Assembly: GCF_003696215.1 (NCBI RefSeq)
Contig: NZ_RFFG01000002.1
Span: 1 to 64,000, forward strand
Direction of reading: 5' to 3'
Origin: Actinomadura harenae
Lineage (GTDB): Bacteria > Actinomycetota > Actinomycetes > Streptosporangiales > Streptosporangiaceae
Length of the DNA: 64,000 nucleotides
Positions 34,382 through 42,702 of the stretch are shown here, in pieces; position 1 is the first letter of the stretch, and the number at the start of each line of letters is the position of its first letter. The notes below the pieces were generated by a model that saw only the letters and a list, made by a program, of their open reading frames with translations, did not search any database and was not told the origin of the DNA. The translations under genes were made by a program, and so were the position numbers.

Positions 34382-34451
34382 CAGCCGGGTCCGGTCAGCC
34401 GGGTCCGGTCAGCCGGGTCCGGTCAGCGGGGTCCGGTCAGTCGGGCCCGGC
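34382..34451. repeat. Five 14-base tandem repeats
   Basis: Unit CAGCCGGGTCCGGT is repeated five times head to tail: copies 1-3 are exact, copy 4 has CAGCGGGG, and copy 5 is diverged. It sits in the 320-base gap (34199-34521) between the two lipoprotein genes, which otherwise shows no gene. Confidence 0.9.
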
Positions 34452-34521
34452 CGTCCGGGACGAACGAGCGGCCGCGCGCGGAAGGTCACGCGGGCGGCCG
34501 CCTCCGATCACACGGACCGGA

Positions 34522-35385
34522 TCAGTTGTGCTTGCCGAACAGGCCCTGCAGGGAGAAGTCGCCGACCTGGTCGGACGGCGGCGCGCTGACCTTGAAGGAC
34601 TTGCCGTAGTCGCGGTACAGGACGGTCACCGTGCCGCCGTCACCGGTGGGCTCGGCGCCCTTGGTGACCATCTTGCGCGGCAGGTTGGACGAGTCGACCC
34701 ACAGGTCGAAGTTCATCTTCCTGTCGGAGTTCCCGGCCCGGGACAGCCACTTCTGGGCGTTCGCGCGCTGCTGCGCGTTGAGCTGCTGGAGAGCCTCCTT
34801 GGCCGTCACGGTGCCCTGGTAGTGCGTGGTCTGCACACCGTCCACGGACTCGGTGCCGACCTTGTGCACGTCCTTGGACGCGGTGAACATCTTGGTCTGC
34901 TCGGCCGGGTCGACCTGCTGGATCTGGTCGATGACGCCGCGCAGGTCCATTCCGGACTGCTGCTGGGCCTGGGCCACACTGATCTTCACCCACGGCTTGC
35001 CGCCGCCCACGAACTGGCTGAACTGCTGGGGCACCTTGGCGTACAAGGTGTCCCCGGTGAAGATCGCCTGCCCGCTCAGGCCGGACAGGCTCTGCCCGCC
35101 CTTGGACGCGTTGTCGAGCGTGGCGTCGAACTCGAGCGTCGGGCGGAGCCGGAACTGCCCGGTCGCGTGCACCGACCCGCCCTTGGCGGAGCCGTTGACG
35201 GTGAGGTCGGCCTTGAACGTGTCGGCCTGACCCGTCTTCTCGGACGCCTTGATCACGGCATCGGCCGCGGTGAGCTTGATGTCACCGGTCGAGCCGGCCT
35301 TCGTTTCCGTCCCGCCACACCCCGACAGGAGAAGGACGGCACCGACGGAGGTCACGCCGGCGGCCACGGCGATTCGGCGCTTCAT
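34522..35385 (-). CDS. LppX/LprG-like lipoprotein, first paralog
   Basis: A 287-residue lipoprotein with lipobox LLLSGC. I set the start at ATG 35385, preceded by AGGAGG with nine bases spacing; the next upstream in-frame ATG would spoil the signal peptide. The mature domain repeats the family blocks VDPAEQTKMFTASKDV, VDGVQTTHYQGTV and FDLWVDSSNLPRKMV. It is a tandem paralog of the next gene, separated by a repeat-bearing gap. Likely anchored to the outer face of the membrane; substrate unknown. Confidence 0.85.
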   Translation of the reverse strand: MKRRIAVAAGVTSVGAVLLLSGCGGTETKAGSTGDIKLTAADAVIKASEKTGQADTFKADLTVNGSAKGGSVHATGQFRLRPTLEFDATLDNASKGGQSLSGLSGQAIFTGDTLYAKVPQQFSQFVGGGKPWVKISVAQAQQQSGMDLRGVIDQIQQVDPAEQTKMFTASKDVHKVGTESVDGVQTTHYQGTVTAKEALQQLNAQQRANAQKWLSRAGNSDRKMNFDLWVDSSNLPRKMVTKGAEPTGDGGTVTVLYRDYGKSFKVSAPPSDQVGDFSLQGLFGKHN

Positions 35386-35471
35386 GGAAAGGTGCCTCCT
35401 TGGTCTCACTGCATGCATCCCACTGCTTGATGACCTTCAGTCTGCGCGGGGGCGCCACCGCTCCGCATCCC

Positions 35472-35511
35472 CCGGTGGTACGAACACCTGCCCCCCGGGT
35501 ACGACCACCGG
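35472..35511. promoter_or_regulatory. Inverted repeat upstream of the lipoprotein pair
   Basis: Arms CCGGTGGT (35472-35479) and ACCACCGG (35504-35511) are 24 bases apart, about 90 bases upstream of the first lipoprotein start. Possible regulator site; no promoter box could be fixed beside it. Confidence 0.35.
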
Positions 35512-35555
35512 CGTACCCCACAAGACCATCATGCGCCGGTTCCGTCCCGTAATAC

Positions 35556-35592
35556 GAAGAGGACGCCCCCGGTGTCCGGGGACGTCCTCTTC
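35556..35592 (-). terminator. Terminator of rplK-rplA
   Basis: Ten-pair stem GAAGAGGACG / CGTCCTCTTC with an inner C/G-rich stem, 68 bases past the rplA stop. No long U-tract follows, as is common in actinobacteria. Confidence 0.7.
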
Positions 35593-35659
35593 AGCGCTCT
35601 CGGCGCGCCGGACGGTCCGTCAGGCGGCTTCCGTCCGGCGCCTCCACCGTGAGGTTCCG

Positions 35660-36382
35660 TCAGGCGTCGGAGCCCTCGAGCTCGGCGGTGAGGTTGCGGA
35701 CCACGTTCGGGTCGACCTGGATGGCCGGGCCCATCGAGGTGGTCATCGCGGCCTTCTTCACGTACCGGCCCTTGGCGGCGGACGGCTTGAGTCGCATGAT
35801 CTCGTCGATCGCGGCGGCGTAGTTCTCCACCAGCTGAAGCTCGGAGAAGGACGACTTGCCGATGATGAAGTGCAGGTTCGAGTGCCGGTCGACGCGGAAC
35901 TCGATCTTGCCGCCCTTGATGTCGGTGACGGCCTTGGCCACGTCCATGGTGACGGTGCCGGTCTTCGGGTTCGGCATGAGGCCACGCGGGCCGAGCACGC
36001 GGCCCAGGCGGCCGACCTTGCCCATCTGGTCCGGGGTCGCGACGACGGCGTCGAAGTCCAGGAAGCCGCCCTGGATCCGCTCGATCAGGTCGTCCGAGCC
36101 GACGATGTCGGCGCCGGCCTCGCGGGCCTCGTCCGCCTTGGCGCCACCGGCGAAGACCAGCACGCGGGCGGTCTTACCGGTGCCGTGCGGCAGGTTGACG
36201 GTGCCGCGGACCATCTGGTCGGCCTTGCGCGGGTCGACGCCCAGGCGCAGGGCGACCTCGACGGTCGCGTCGAACTTGGTGGCCGTGGTCTCCTTGGCCA
36301 GCTTCACGGCGGAGGCCGGGGTGTAGAGACGGTCCTTCTCGATCTTCTCCAGAGCGGCGCGGTACGCCTTGCTGCGCTTCAT
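35660..36382 (-). CDS. rplA: 50S ribosomal protein L1
   Basis: The 240-residue L1-stalk protein. Typical blocks are present: [40 protein letters not shown] and the conserved [13 protein letters not shown]. It follows rplK in the usual L11 operon, with a 163-base gap between them. Confidence 0.98.
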   Translation of the reverse strand: MKRSKAYRAALEKIEKDRLYTPASAVKLAKETTATKFDATVEVALRLGVDPRKADQMVRGTVNLPHGTGKTARVLVFAGGAKADEAREAGADIVGSDDLIERIQGGFLDFDAVVATPDQMGKVGRLGRVLGPRGLMPNPKTGTVTMDVAKAVTDIKGGKIEFRVDRHSNLHFIIGKSSFSELQLVENYAAAIDEIMRLKPSAAKGRYVKKAAMTTSMGPAIQVDPNVVRNLTAELEGSDA

Positions 36383-36545
36383 GTTCCCTCCTCAGGGGAT
36401 CGTGGTGCGGGCCTCGCAGCGGCCCTTCCACTGCCTTTCGTGACGTCCGCGCGAGGCGGACGGGTGGCCGCCCACCCGAACGGTGGACGGCCGGTGCCCG
36501 CGGGTCGGCGGGCGGTGGCGCCCGCACGAGGCGGGCGCCGGGGTA

Positions 36546-36977
36546 CTACTCGACCACGATGCCCATGGACCGGGCGGTGCCGGCGACGATCTTCTCGGCG
36601 GCGTCCAGGTCGTTGGCGTTGAGGTCGGGCATCTTGGTCGTGGCGATCTCGCGGATCTGGTCGCGGGTCACCTTGCCGACCTTGGTCTTGTGCGGCTCGC
36701 CCGAGCCCTTCTCGACGCCCGCGGCCTTCAGGATCAGCTGGGCGGCCGGCGGGGTCTTGGTGACGAAGGTGAACGAGCGGTCCTCGTAGATCGTGATCTC
36801 GACCGGGATCACGTTGCCGCGCTGGGACTCCGTGGCAGCGTTGTACTGCTTGCAGAAGTCCATGATGTTGACGCCGTGCGGACCGAGCGCGGTACCGACG
36901 GGCGGCGCGGGGGTCGCCTGGCCGGCCTGCAGCTGGACCTTGACGATCGCGGAGATCTTCTTCTTCTTGGGAGGCAT
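36546..36977 (-). CDS. rplK: 50S ribosomal protein L11
   Basis: A 143-residue protein of the GTPase-associated centre. The N-terminal proline-rich face that binds thiopeptides ([20 protein letters not shown]) is unaltered. I set the start at ATG 36977 ([13 protein letters not shown]) as in other actinobacteria; an in-frame upstream ATG adds 54 unrelated residues. Confidence 0.98.
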   Translation of the reverse strand: MPPKKKKISAIVKVQLQAGQATPAPPVGTALGPHGVNIMDFCKQYNAATESQRGNVIPVEITIYEDRSFTFVTKTPPAAQLILKAAGVEKGSGEPHKTKVGKVTRDQIREIATTKMPDLNANDLDAAEKIVAGTARSMGIVVE

Positions 36978-37239
36978 GCGCCCTCCTCTGTCCCGTTTCG
37001 CGATGGCTTCGACTCCCGTGGGTACGGGCAACACGGCGGCCGGGACGTGCCCGCCGTGTAGAAGCCGGGAAGTGGCGGCTCCGTCATCCCGCCGAACGCG
37101 GGGCGCCGGTGCGGGGGTCGTGCGACCCGTCCGCGCCATGTGGAGCCTTCCCCGCCGTGGCGGGGCCGACCAGCAAGTCTAGGCGATCCGGTGGAGCGAC
37201 TCGTCCAGCGGGACGCGGAACCCGCCGCGTTCGGCCGGG
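36978..37239 (-). promoter_or_regulatory. rplK upstream region
   Basis: This gap holds no gene. On the minus strand a TAGACT -10 box (37176-37181) is followed by a small hairpin CCCCGCC-AC-GGCGGGG; no good -35 box is seen at 16-18 bases, so the promoter call is tentative. Confidence 0.35.
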
Positions 37240-37281
37240 AAAAGCGGAACGCCCCCGCGCCTGGTGGCGGCGGGAGCGTTC
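37240..37281 (-). terminator. Terminator after nusG
   Basis: Stem GAACGCCCCCGC / GCGGGAGCGTTC (twelve positions, one mismatch-like pair) followed on the minus strand by CGCTTTTCCC. It lies 14 bases past the nusG stop and separates secE-nusG from rplK-rplA. Confidence 0.8.
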
Positions 37282-37294
37282 GCGGAAAGCCTCG

Positions 37295-38224
37295 TCAGAT
37301 CTTGGAGACCTGGTTGAAGGAGAGCTCCACCGGGGTCTCGCGGCCGAAGATCGAGACCAGCACCTTGAGCTTCTGCTGCTCGATGTTGATCTCGTTGACC
37401 GTGGCCGGAAGGGTGGCGAACGGGCCGTCCATGACGGTGACCGACTCGCCGACCGAGAAGTCCACGGTGCTGGCGATCTTGGCGGTCTCCTTGGCCTTGG
37501 TCTCCGGGGTCTCCTCCGGCTCCGGTGCCAGCAGCTTGGCGACCTCGTCCAGGCTCAGCGGGGACGGCTTGTTCGACAGGCCGACGAACCCGGTGACGCC
37601 CGGCGTGTTGCGGACCGCGGCCCACGACTCGTCGGTCAGCTCCATCCGGACCAGGATGTAACCCGGCAGGACCTTCTCGTTGACCTTCTGCCGCTTGCCG
37701 CTCTTGATCTCGGTCACCTCGTGCTGAGGAACCTCGATCTGGAAGATGTAGTCCTCCATGTTGAGCGTCTGGGTACGGGTCTCGATGTTGGTCTTGACCC
37801 GGTTCTCGTACCCCGCGTAGGAGTGCACGACGTACCAGTCGCCCGGCTGGAGCCGGAGCTGCATCTTGAACTCGGCGTAGGGGTCGGCCGGCGGCCCGGC
37901 CGGAGCCTCGTCGGCCTCTTCTCCGTCGGCCTGCTCGCCGTCGGCCTGCTCACCGTCAGCCCGCTCGACGGCCTCATCAGCCTCGTCGGCCTGCTCGGTC
38001 TCGCTCGCCTGCTCGGTCTCGCTCGCCTGCGCGGCCTCGTCGGCCTGCCCGGCGGACTCCGCCTCCGCGACATCGCCCTCCGCGGCGGCGTCCTCGCCTG
38101 CCGGGACGTCCGCGGCACCGTCGACGGGGGCGTCGGCCGCCTCGTCCGTCGGCTCGGCCGCGTCAGCCGCAGCGGACTGGGCCTCTTCGATGGCCTCGTC
38201 GTTGGGCTGTGAGGACTCGGACAC
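37295..38224 (-). CDS. nusG: Transcription factor NusG with acidic N-terminal extension
   Basis: A 309-residue elongation/termination factor. The first ~125 residues are acidic and repetitive ([34 protein letters not shown]). The NGN domain follows ([20 protein letters not shown] ... [25 protein letters not shown]) and then the KOW domain ([19 protein letters not shown]). Start taken as GTG 38224 with AAGGA upstream; 38344 is an alternative that runs into the gap. Acidic extensions are known in other actinobacterial NusG. Confidence 0.96.
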   Translation of the reverse strand: MSESSQPNDEAIEEAQSAAADAAEPTDEAADAPVDGAADVPAGEDAAAEGDVAEAESAGQADEAAQASETEQASETEQADEADEAVERADGEQADGEQADGEEADEAPAGPPADPYAEFKMQLRLQPGDWYVVHSYAGYENRVKTNIETRTQTLNMEDYIFQIEVPQHEVTEIKSGKRQKVNEKVLPGYILVRMELTDESWAAVRNTPGVTGFVGLSNKPSPLSLDEVAKLLAPEPEETPETKAKETAKIASTVDFSVGESVTVMDGPFATLPATVNEINIEQQKLKVLVSIFGRETPVELSFNQVSKI

Positions 38225-38396
38225 GGTGCTGATCCTTCTTCTCGGACTGGCTCGGACTGGAGTTTTCCGGCGGTGGACCGGACGCGGGGGGCTGGTCGAC
38301 TCTGTTCTGCTGACGCTGACCGCGGAGGCGGCGCCGGAGGTCACGCCTCCGGCGATGGGGGCACGCGACGGGCGTGCGTCCCGCGGTCTGCGGGGA

Positions 38397-38645
38397 TCAG
38401 CCGAAGAGCCAGAACACGCCCTTCTGCAGACCCCAGTCGATGCCCGCGACGAGCGCGACCATGACCAGAACGAAGACCAAGGAGACCGTGGTGTAGGTGA
38501 TCAGCTCACGGCGCGTCGGCCAGATGACCTTGCGCAGTTCGGCGATCACTTGGCGCACGAAGAGCGCGGGAGTCGTCCGCTTGGGCGCGGAGCTCGACTT
38601 GTCCTCGTCCTTGGCCGCGGCCTCGCCGCGCGTCTCAGTCGCCAT
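38397..38645 (-). CDS. secE: Preprotein translocase subunit SecE
   Basis: An 82-residue single-span subunit of the Sec channel. A hydrophilic Lys/Ser N-terminus precedes the amphipathic [19 protein letters not shown] segment and one transmembrane helix. Start set at ATG 38645; a GTG at 38660 is possible and better spaced from GAGGTG. Lies between tRNA-Trp and nusG, the standard order. Confidence 0.96.
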   Translation of the reverse strand: MATETRGEAAAKDEDKSSSAPKRTTPALFVRQVIAELRKVIWPTRRELITYTTVSLVFVLVMVALVAGIDWGLQKGVFWLFG

Positions 38646-38747
38646 TGTGCCGCCGTTCACCTCGGTAGGTCGTGTTCAACCACGTCGTGGTTGTTCGCGC
38701 GGACCCCGGCAGCCCGTGGCCGCGCGGGAAGCGCGCACCGCACCTCG

Positions 38748-38820
38748 CAGGGCAGGAGGGACTCGAACCCCCAACCGCCGGTTTTGGAGACCGGAGCTCT
38801 ACCAATTGAGCCACTGCCCT
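38748..38820 (-). tRNA. trnW: tRNA-Trp (CCA)
   Basis: A 73-base cloverleaf with acceptor pairs AGGGCAG / CTGCCCT, anticodon loop CTCCAAA (anticodon CCA) and T-loop GTTCGAGTC. The 3' CCA is not encoded. It precedes secE as in most actinobacteria. Confidence 0.97.
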
Positions 38821-39025
38821 TCAACGCCTCCCGGGGGAGACACCGACCCTCGCGGATCGGTTAGTGCCGGTCCCAGCTTACGGCTCGTGCGGACAGGGCC
38901 GTATCCCGGTGACGCGTCACTAGGCAGTGGAGTCTACGGCCCCGAACGCCCTCCCGTCGAACCGGAAACGGAAAACCTCCCCCGGCATGTCTCTCCGACC
39001 TGCCACAACGGCTGCGGATATCTCG

Positions 39026-39054
39026 CTGAAGTCATGCCCGGGCCTCGGTAACGT
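39026..39054 (+). promoter_or_regulatory. Leaderless promoter of the aminotransferase gene
   Basis: CTGAAG (39026-39031), 17-base spacer, TAACGT (39049-39054). Only seven bases separate the -10 box from the ATG at 39062 and there is no ribosome binding site, so the mRNA probably starts at the A of the start codon. Confidence 0.6.
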
Positions 39055-39061
39055 TACGGAC

Positions 39062-40273
39062 ATGAGCACTGAGCGTCCCCGCATCTCCCGGCGCATCGCC
39101 GCCATCTCCGAGTCCGCCACGCTGGCCGTCGACGCCAAGGCCAAGGCGTTGAAGGCGGCGGGCCGTCCGGTCATCGGGTTCGGCGCCGGCGAGCCCGACT
39201 TCCCGACGCCCGACTACATCGTCGAGGCGGCCGTGACCGCGTGCCGCGTGCCGCGTTTCCACAAGTACACCCCCGCCGGGGGCCTGCCGGAGCTGCGCGA
39301 GGCGATCGCCGAGAAGACGCTGCGCGACTCCGGCCTCCAGGTGGACGCCGCCCAGGTGCTCGTGACCAACGGCGGCAAGCAGGCCGTCTACGAGGCGTTC
39401 GCGACGCTCCTCGACCCGGGCGACGAGGTCATCGTCCCGACGCCGTACTGGACGACCTACCCCGAGTCGATCAAGCTCGCCGGGGGCGTCCCGGTGGACG
39501 TGGTGGCCGACGAGACCACCGGCTACCGGGTCACCCTGGAACAGCTCGAGGCCGCCCGCACCGACCGGACCAAGGTGCTGCTGTTCGTCTCGCCGTCCAA
39601 CCCGACCGGCGCGGTCTACTCGCGGGACGAGATCGAGGCGATCGGCCGCTGGGCCGCCGAGCACGGCCTCTGGGTCGTCACCGACGAGATCTACGAGCAC
39701 CTGGTCTACGGGGACGCCGAGTTCCACTCGATGCCGGTGGTCGTGCCCGAGATCGCCGACCGGACGCTGGTGCTCAACGGCGTCGCCAAGACCTACGCGA
39801 TGACCGGCTGGCGGGTCGGCTGGATGATCGGCCCGAAGGACGTCGTGAAGGCCGCCGCGAACCTGCAGTCGCACGCCACGTCCAACGTCGCGAACGTCTC
39901 GCAGGCCGCCGCGCTCGCCGCCGTGACCGGCGACCTGTCGGCCGTCGCCGAGATGCGCAAGGCGTTCGACCGGCGCCGCCAGACCATGGTCCGCATGCTC
40001 AACGAGATCCCCGGCGTCTTCTGCCCCGAGCCGGAGGGCGCGTTCTACGCCTACCCGTCGGTCAAGGAGCTGGTCGGCAAGGAGATCCGCGGCAAGCGCC
40101 CGCAGTCCTCGGTCGAGCTGGCCGCCCTGATCCTGGACGAGGCCGAGGTCGCGCTCGTCCCGGGTGAGGCGTTCGGCACCCCCGGCTACTTCCGCCTCTC
40201 CTACGCGCTCGGCGACGACGACCTCGTCGAGGGCGTCTCCCGGGTCGCCAAGCTCCTCAACGAGGCCCACTGA
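39062..40273 (+). CDS. aspC: Pyridoxal-phosphate aspartate aminotransferase (class I/II)
   Basis: A 403-residue aminotransferase, probably aspartate-2-oxoglutarate. Key parts: [15 protein letters not shown] substrate loop, [14 protein letters not shown], the Schiff-base lysine in [16 protein letters not shown] and the substrate-binding Arg in [14 protein letters not shown] 39062 fits the family N-terminus and the leaderless promoter; an upstream in-frame ATG at 38927 would place 45 unrelated residues over the promoter. Followed by a strong terminator. Confidence 0.92.
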   Translation: MSTERPRISRRIAAISESATLAVDAKAKALKAAGRPVIGFGAGEPDFPTPDYIVEAAVTACRVPRFHKYTPAGGLPELREAIAEKTLRDSGLQVDAAQVLVTNGGKQAVYEAFATLLDPGDEVIVPTPYWTTYPESIKLAGGVPVDVVADETTGYRVTLEQLEAARTDRTKVLLFVSPSNPTGAVYSRDEIEAIGRWAAEHGLWVVTDEIYEHLVYGDAEFHSMPVVVPEIADRTLVLNGVAKTYAMTGWRVGWMIGPKDVVKAAANLQSHATSNVANVSQAAALAAVTGDLSAVAEMRKAFDRRRQTMVRMLNEIPGVFCPEPEGAFYAYPSVKELVGKEIRGKRPQSSVELAALILDEAEVALVPGEAFGTPGYFRLSYALGDDDLVEGVSRVAKLLNEAH

Positions 40274-40285
40274 CCCGTGCTCGCG

Positions 40286-40320
40286 AAGCCCCGGCCCCGG
40301 TTTTTCGGGCCGGGGCTTTC
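40286..40320 (+). terminator. Terminator of the aminotransferase gene
   Basis: Twelve-pair stem AAGCCCCGGCCC / GGGCCGGGGCTT with a T-rich loop, followed by TTC. It begins 13 bases past the stop codon. From 40321 to 40580 only a non-coding upstream region of the next gene is seen. Confidence 0.85.
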
Positions 40321-40580
40321 CCGTGCCCGCACCGGAACGCCTGGAGTGATTTTCCACACATCACGGGCGCACTCGCGCGTCACGACCTACTTCGTCCGCC
40401 AACGTCGCAAATCTTCATCTCGCCCTGCGCTGAGGGGTTTTCGACGCGGGGAGGCGTCCGTCCGGGCCCACTAAAGGATCATGTGGCGCATGGCCGCAAC
40501 GGGTCATGGCGGGTAGTCCTGACTGATGATCCCGGTGAGCCGTGGGTTCCCCACCGGCTCGGATCCGGCAACATTGGCTC

Positions 40581-41651
40581 ATGGAGGCCCCTACCACGTC
40601 CGTCGCGTCCCCGCTGTTCGAGACTCCGCGCCCGCGCCCGGTGGCGACGCTCCCCAAGGCCCACCTGCATCTGCACTTCACCGGCTCGATGCGTCACTCG
40701 ACCCTGGTGGAGCTCGCCGACAGGTACGGCGTCCACCTGCCGGACGCCCTCGTGGAGGACTGGCCGCCCCGGCTCCACGCCACCGACGAACGCGGCTGGT
40801 TCCGCTTCCAGCGCCTCTACGACATCGCCCGGTCCGTCCTCCAGTCCCCGGACGACCTGCGCCGCCTGCTCCGCGAGACCGCCGAGGACGAGGCCGCCGA
40901 GGGCTCCGGCTGGCTGGAGATCCAGGTCGACCCGAGCGGCTACGCGGCCCGCTTCGGCGGCCTCACCCCCACCGTCGAACTGGTGCTGTCGGCCGCCCGC
41001 GAGGCCGAGCAGGCCACCGGCGTCGGCATCGGCGTGGTCATCGCCGCGAACCGCACCCGCCACCCCCTGGACGCCAAGACCCTCGCCCGCCTCGCGACCC
41101 GCTACGTGGACCAGGGCGTCGTCGGCTTCGGCCTCTCCAACGACGAACGCCGAGGCCGCGCCTACGACTTCGACGGCGCCTTCCGCATCGCCAAGCGCGC
41201 GGGCCTCCTGTCCGTCCCGCACGGCGGCGAGCTCCTCGGCCCGACCAGCATCCGCGAGTGCCTGGACACCCTCGAGGCCGACCGCATCGGCCACGGCGTC
41301 CGCGCCGTCGAGGACCCCCGCCTCCTCTCCCGCATCGCCGACCGCGGCGTCGCCCTCGAGGTCTGCCCCTCCTCCAACGTGAGCCTCGGCGTCGCCTCCA
41401 CCCCGTCCGACGTCCCCCTCCGCACCCTCTACGAGGCGGGCGCCCACCTCGCCCTGGGCGCCGACGACCCCCTCCTCTTCGGCTCCCGCCTGGCCCGCCA
41501 GTACGAGCTCGCCCGCGAGGTCCACCACTTCACCGACCACGAACTCGCCGACCTCGCCCGCCACTCCATCCAGGCCTCCGCCGCCCCCACCTCCCTCCGA
41601 ACCCGCCTCCTCACCCAAATCGACACCTGGCTGACCACCACCCCCGCCTGA
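40581..41651 (+). CDS. add: Adenosine deaminase
   Basis: A 356-residue metal-dependent hydrolase converting adenosine to inosine. The zinc-binding HLHLHFTGSM, the catalytic HGGELLG, GHGVRAVED, CPSSNVSLGV and the metal Asp in LGADDPLLF are intact. ATG 40581 was chosen because the homologous core starts soon after; no ribosome binding site precedes it. Located between aminotransferase and murB as in Streptomyces (by recall). Confidence 0.93.
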   Translation: MEAPTTSVASPLFETPRPRPVATLPKAHLHLHFTGSMRHSTLVELADRYGVHLPDALVEDWPPRLHATDERGWFRFQRLYDIARSVLQSPDDLRRLLRETAEDEAAEGSGWLEIQVDPSGYAARFGGLTPTVELVLSAAREAEQATGVGIGVVIAANRTRHPLDAKTLARLATRYVDQGVVGFGLSNDERRGRAYDFDGAFRIAKRAGLLSVPHGGELLGPTSIRECLDTLEADRIGHGVRAVEDPRLLSRIADRGVALEVCPSSNVSLGVASTPSDVPLRTLYEAGAHLALGADDPLLFGSRLARQYELAREVHHFTDHELADLARHSIQASAAPTSLRTRLLTQIDTWLTTTPA

Positions 41652-42702
41652 CCCGCCCCAGCAACACCCCCTCCCCAACCCCCAAGCCCACCGCGCCCCT
41701 GACACACCCCCGCAGAGCCCCTACCCCCACAGCCACTGGCAAAGGCGAACGCAAGAGCTCTCAGCACTCCAAGGGCGTGCAGAGCGGCGCGCCCGGGTGG
41801 TGCGAGTGGGGCCGCGCACACAGATGGTGCGCCGGAGCCCGCACAGAGGGACACCGTGCAGGGCCAACGCGCACGGAAGCGGCGCGTGTAGAGGCGCCGT
41901 CCACACGCGCCCAGCCACACGTACGTCATCCGCAGGCCCCCGTCCAAGGCCCGCGACAGGTCATAGACGGCCGGTCGCGTGGCCAGGCCCAGCCCGTCCC
42001 GAGATCGAGACTCTGAAGGGACGTCGTCGAGTTCGTTTCCCAACGGGACGTGGGCGAGCATTCAGCACCTCGCCCTGCTCACCCGTGCGCAACAAGCACG
42101 TGTGATGCGCACAGCACGGCGGATGCCGGGTTGGCAGACGCCGCACGGCGAACACCGAACGGCGAGCGCCGACACCGAACGGCAGGCGTCGCTTGGAGCG
42201 CATCGGCTGGCGTGCGCCGGACGCAGACACGGGACGGCGGGCGCCACACGGCGGCGTCACACGACGGGCGCCGCTTGGCGAGCGCCGCTTGGCGAGCGCC
42301 GCTTGGCGAGCGCCGCTTGGCGAGCGCCGCTTCGCTGGTGGCTCCGGCCAGGGTATGGCCGCTTCTTGGCCAGCCTCTGCCCCGGTTGGAGGCGAGCGGG
42401 TTGGCAGGCGCGGCGATCCAGGAGCGTGCACCCGAGGTACTCGTCCTGGAGCACCTCACGGACCCGCACCGCGGTTTAGGGGCGAGTGGGCGACGGTGGG
42501 TGCGGGTGTGACGTGAGTGTGAGGTGGCGAGTAGGTCGATCTGGCGGTGGGCGCGGGTGTGGGAGGGCGTGGATGTGGCGTTTGAGGGGCGGGGTGCCCG
42601 CGCGGGGATGGCCCCGCGCGGCGCTTTCCGGCAAGGCGTGTTGTGAGCGGGCGGTTGGGGTTGGGTCCCGGGTGTGGGCGGGTGGTTGGGGTGGGAACGG
42701 GG
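41652..42702. other. Gene-free kilobase, GC-rich with degenerate repeats
   Basis: All six frames give only low-complexity Arg/Pro/Ala-rich translations with no family resemblance or start signal, so I call no gene. The left part (41652-41740) is C-rich. The middle (about 42120-42335) contains degenerate repeats around ACACCGAACGGC and a clean 14-base tandem array. The right part (42480-42702) is strongly G-rich on the plus strand. It could be a decayed gene or transfer scar. Confidence 0.6.
42269..42334. repeat. 14-base tandem repeat array
   Basis: Unit CGCCGCTTGGCGAG occurs four times exactly (42269-42324) plus a partial fifth copy. Each unit contains CGCC-GCTT-GGCG, so each could form a small hairpin. 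Confidence 0.92.

Noticed and set aside
36546..36977. Thiopeptide-resistance change in L11
   Set aside because: The N-terminal proline-rich surface is the normal sequence.
38497..39051. Plus-strand frame across tRNA-Trp giving GGTRTPNRRFWRPELYQLSH
   Set aside because: It is a translation of the tRNA-Trp gene in antisense, a known database artefact; no start signal or homology to real proteins.
39032..40357. Minus-strand 441-codon frame opposite the aminotransferase
   Set aside because: A shadow of the aminotransferase gene; Gly/Val/Asp-rich, no start signal.
42241..42335. Possible CRISPR array
   Set aside because: Units are 14 bases with no spacers and no cas genes nearby.
41979..42479. 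A 166-codon plus-strand frame in the gene-free kilobase
   Set aside because: Arg/Ala/Trp repeats come from the 14-base tandem array; no family resemblance.
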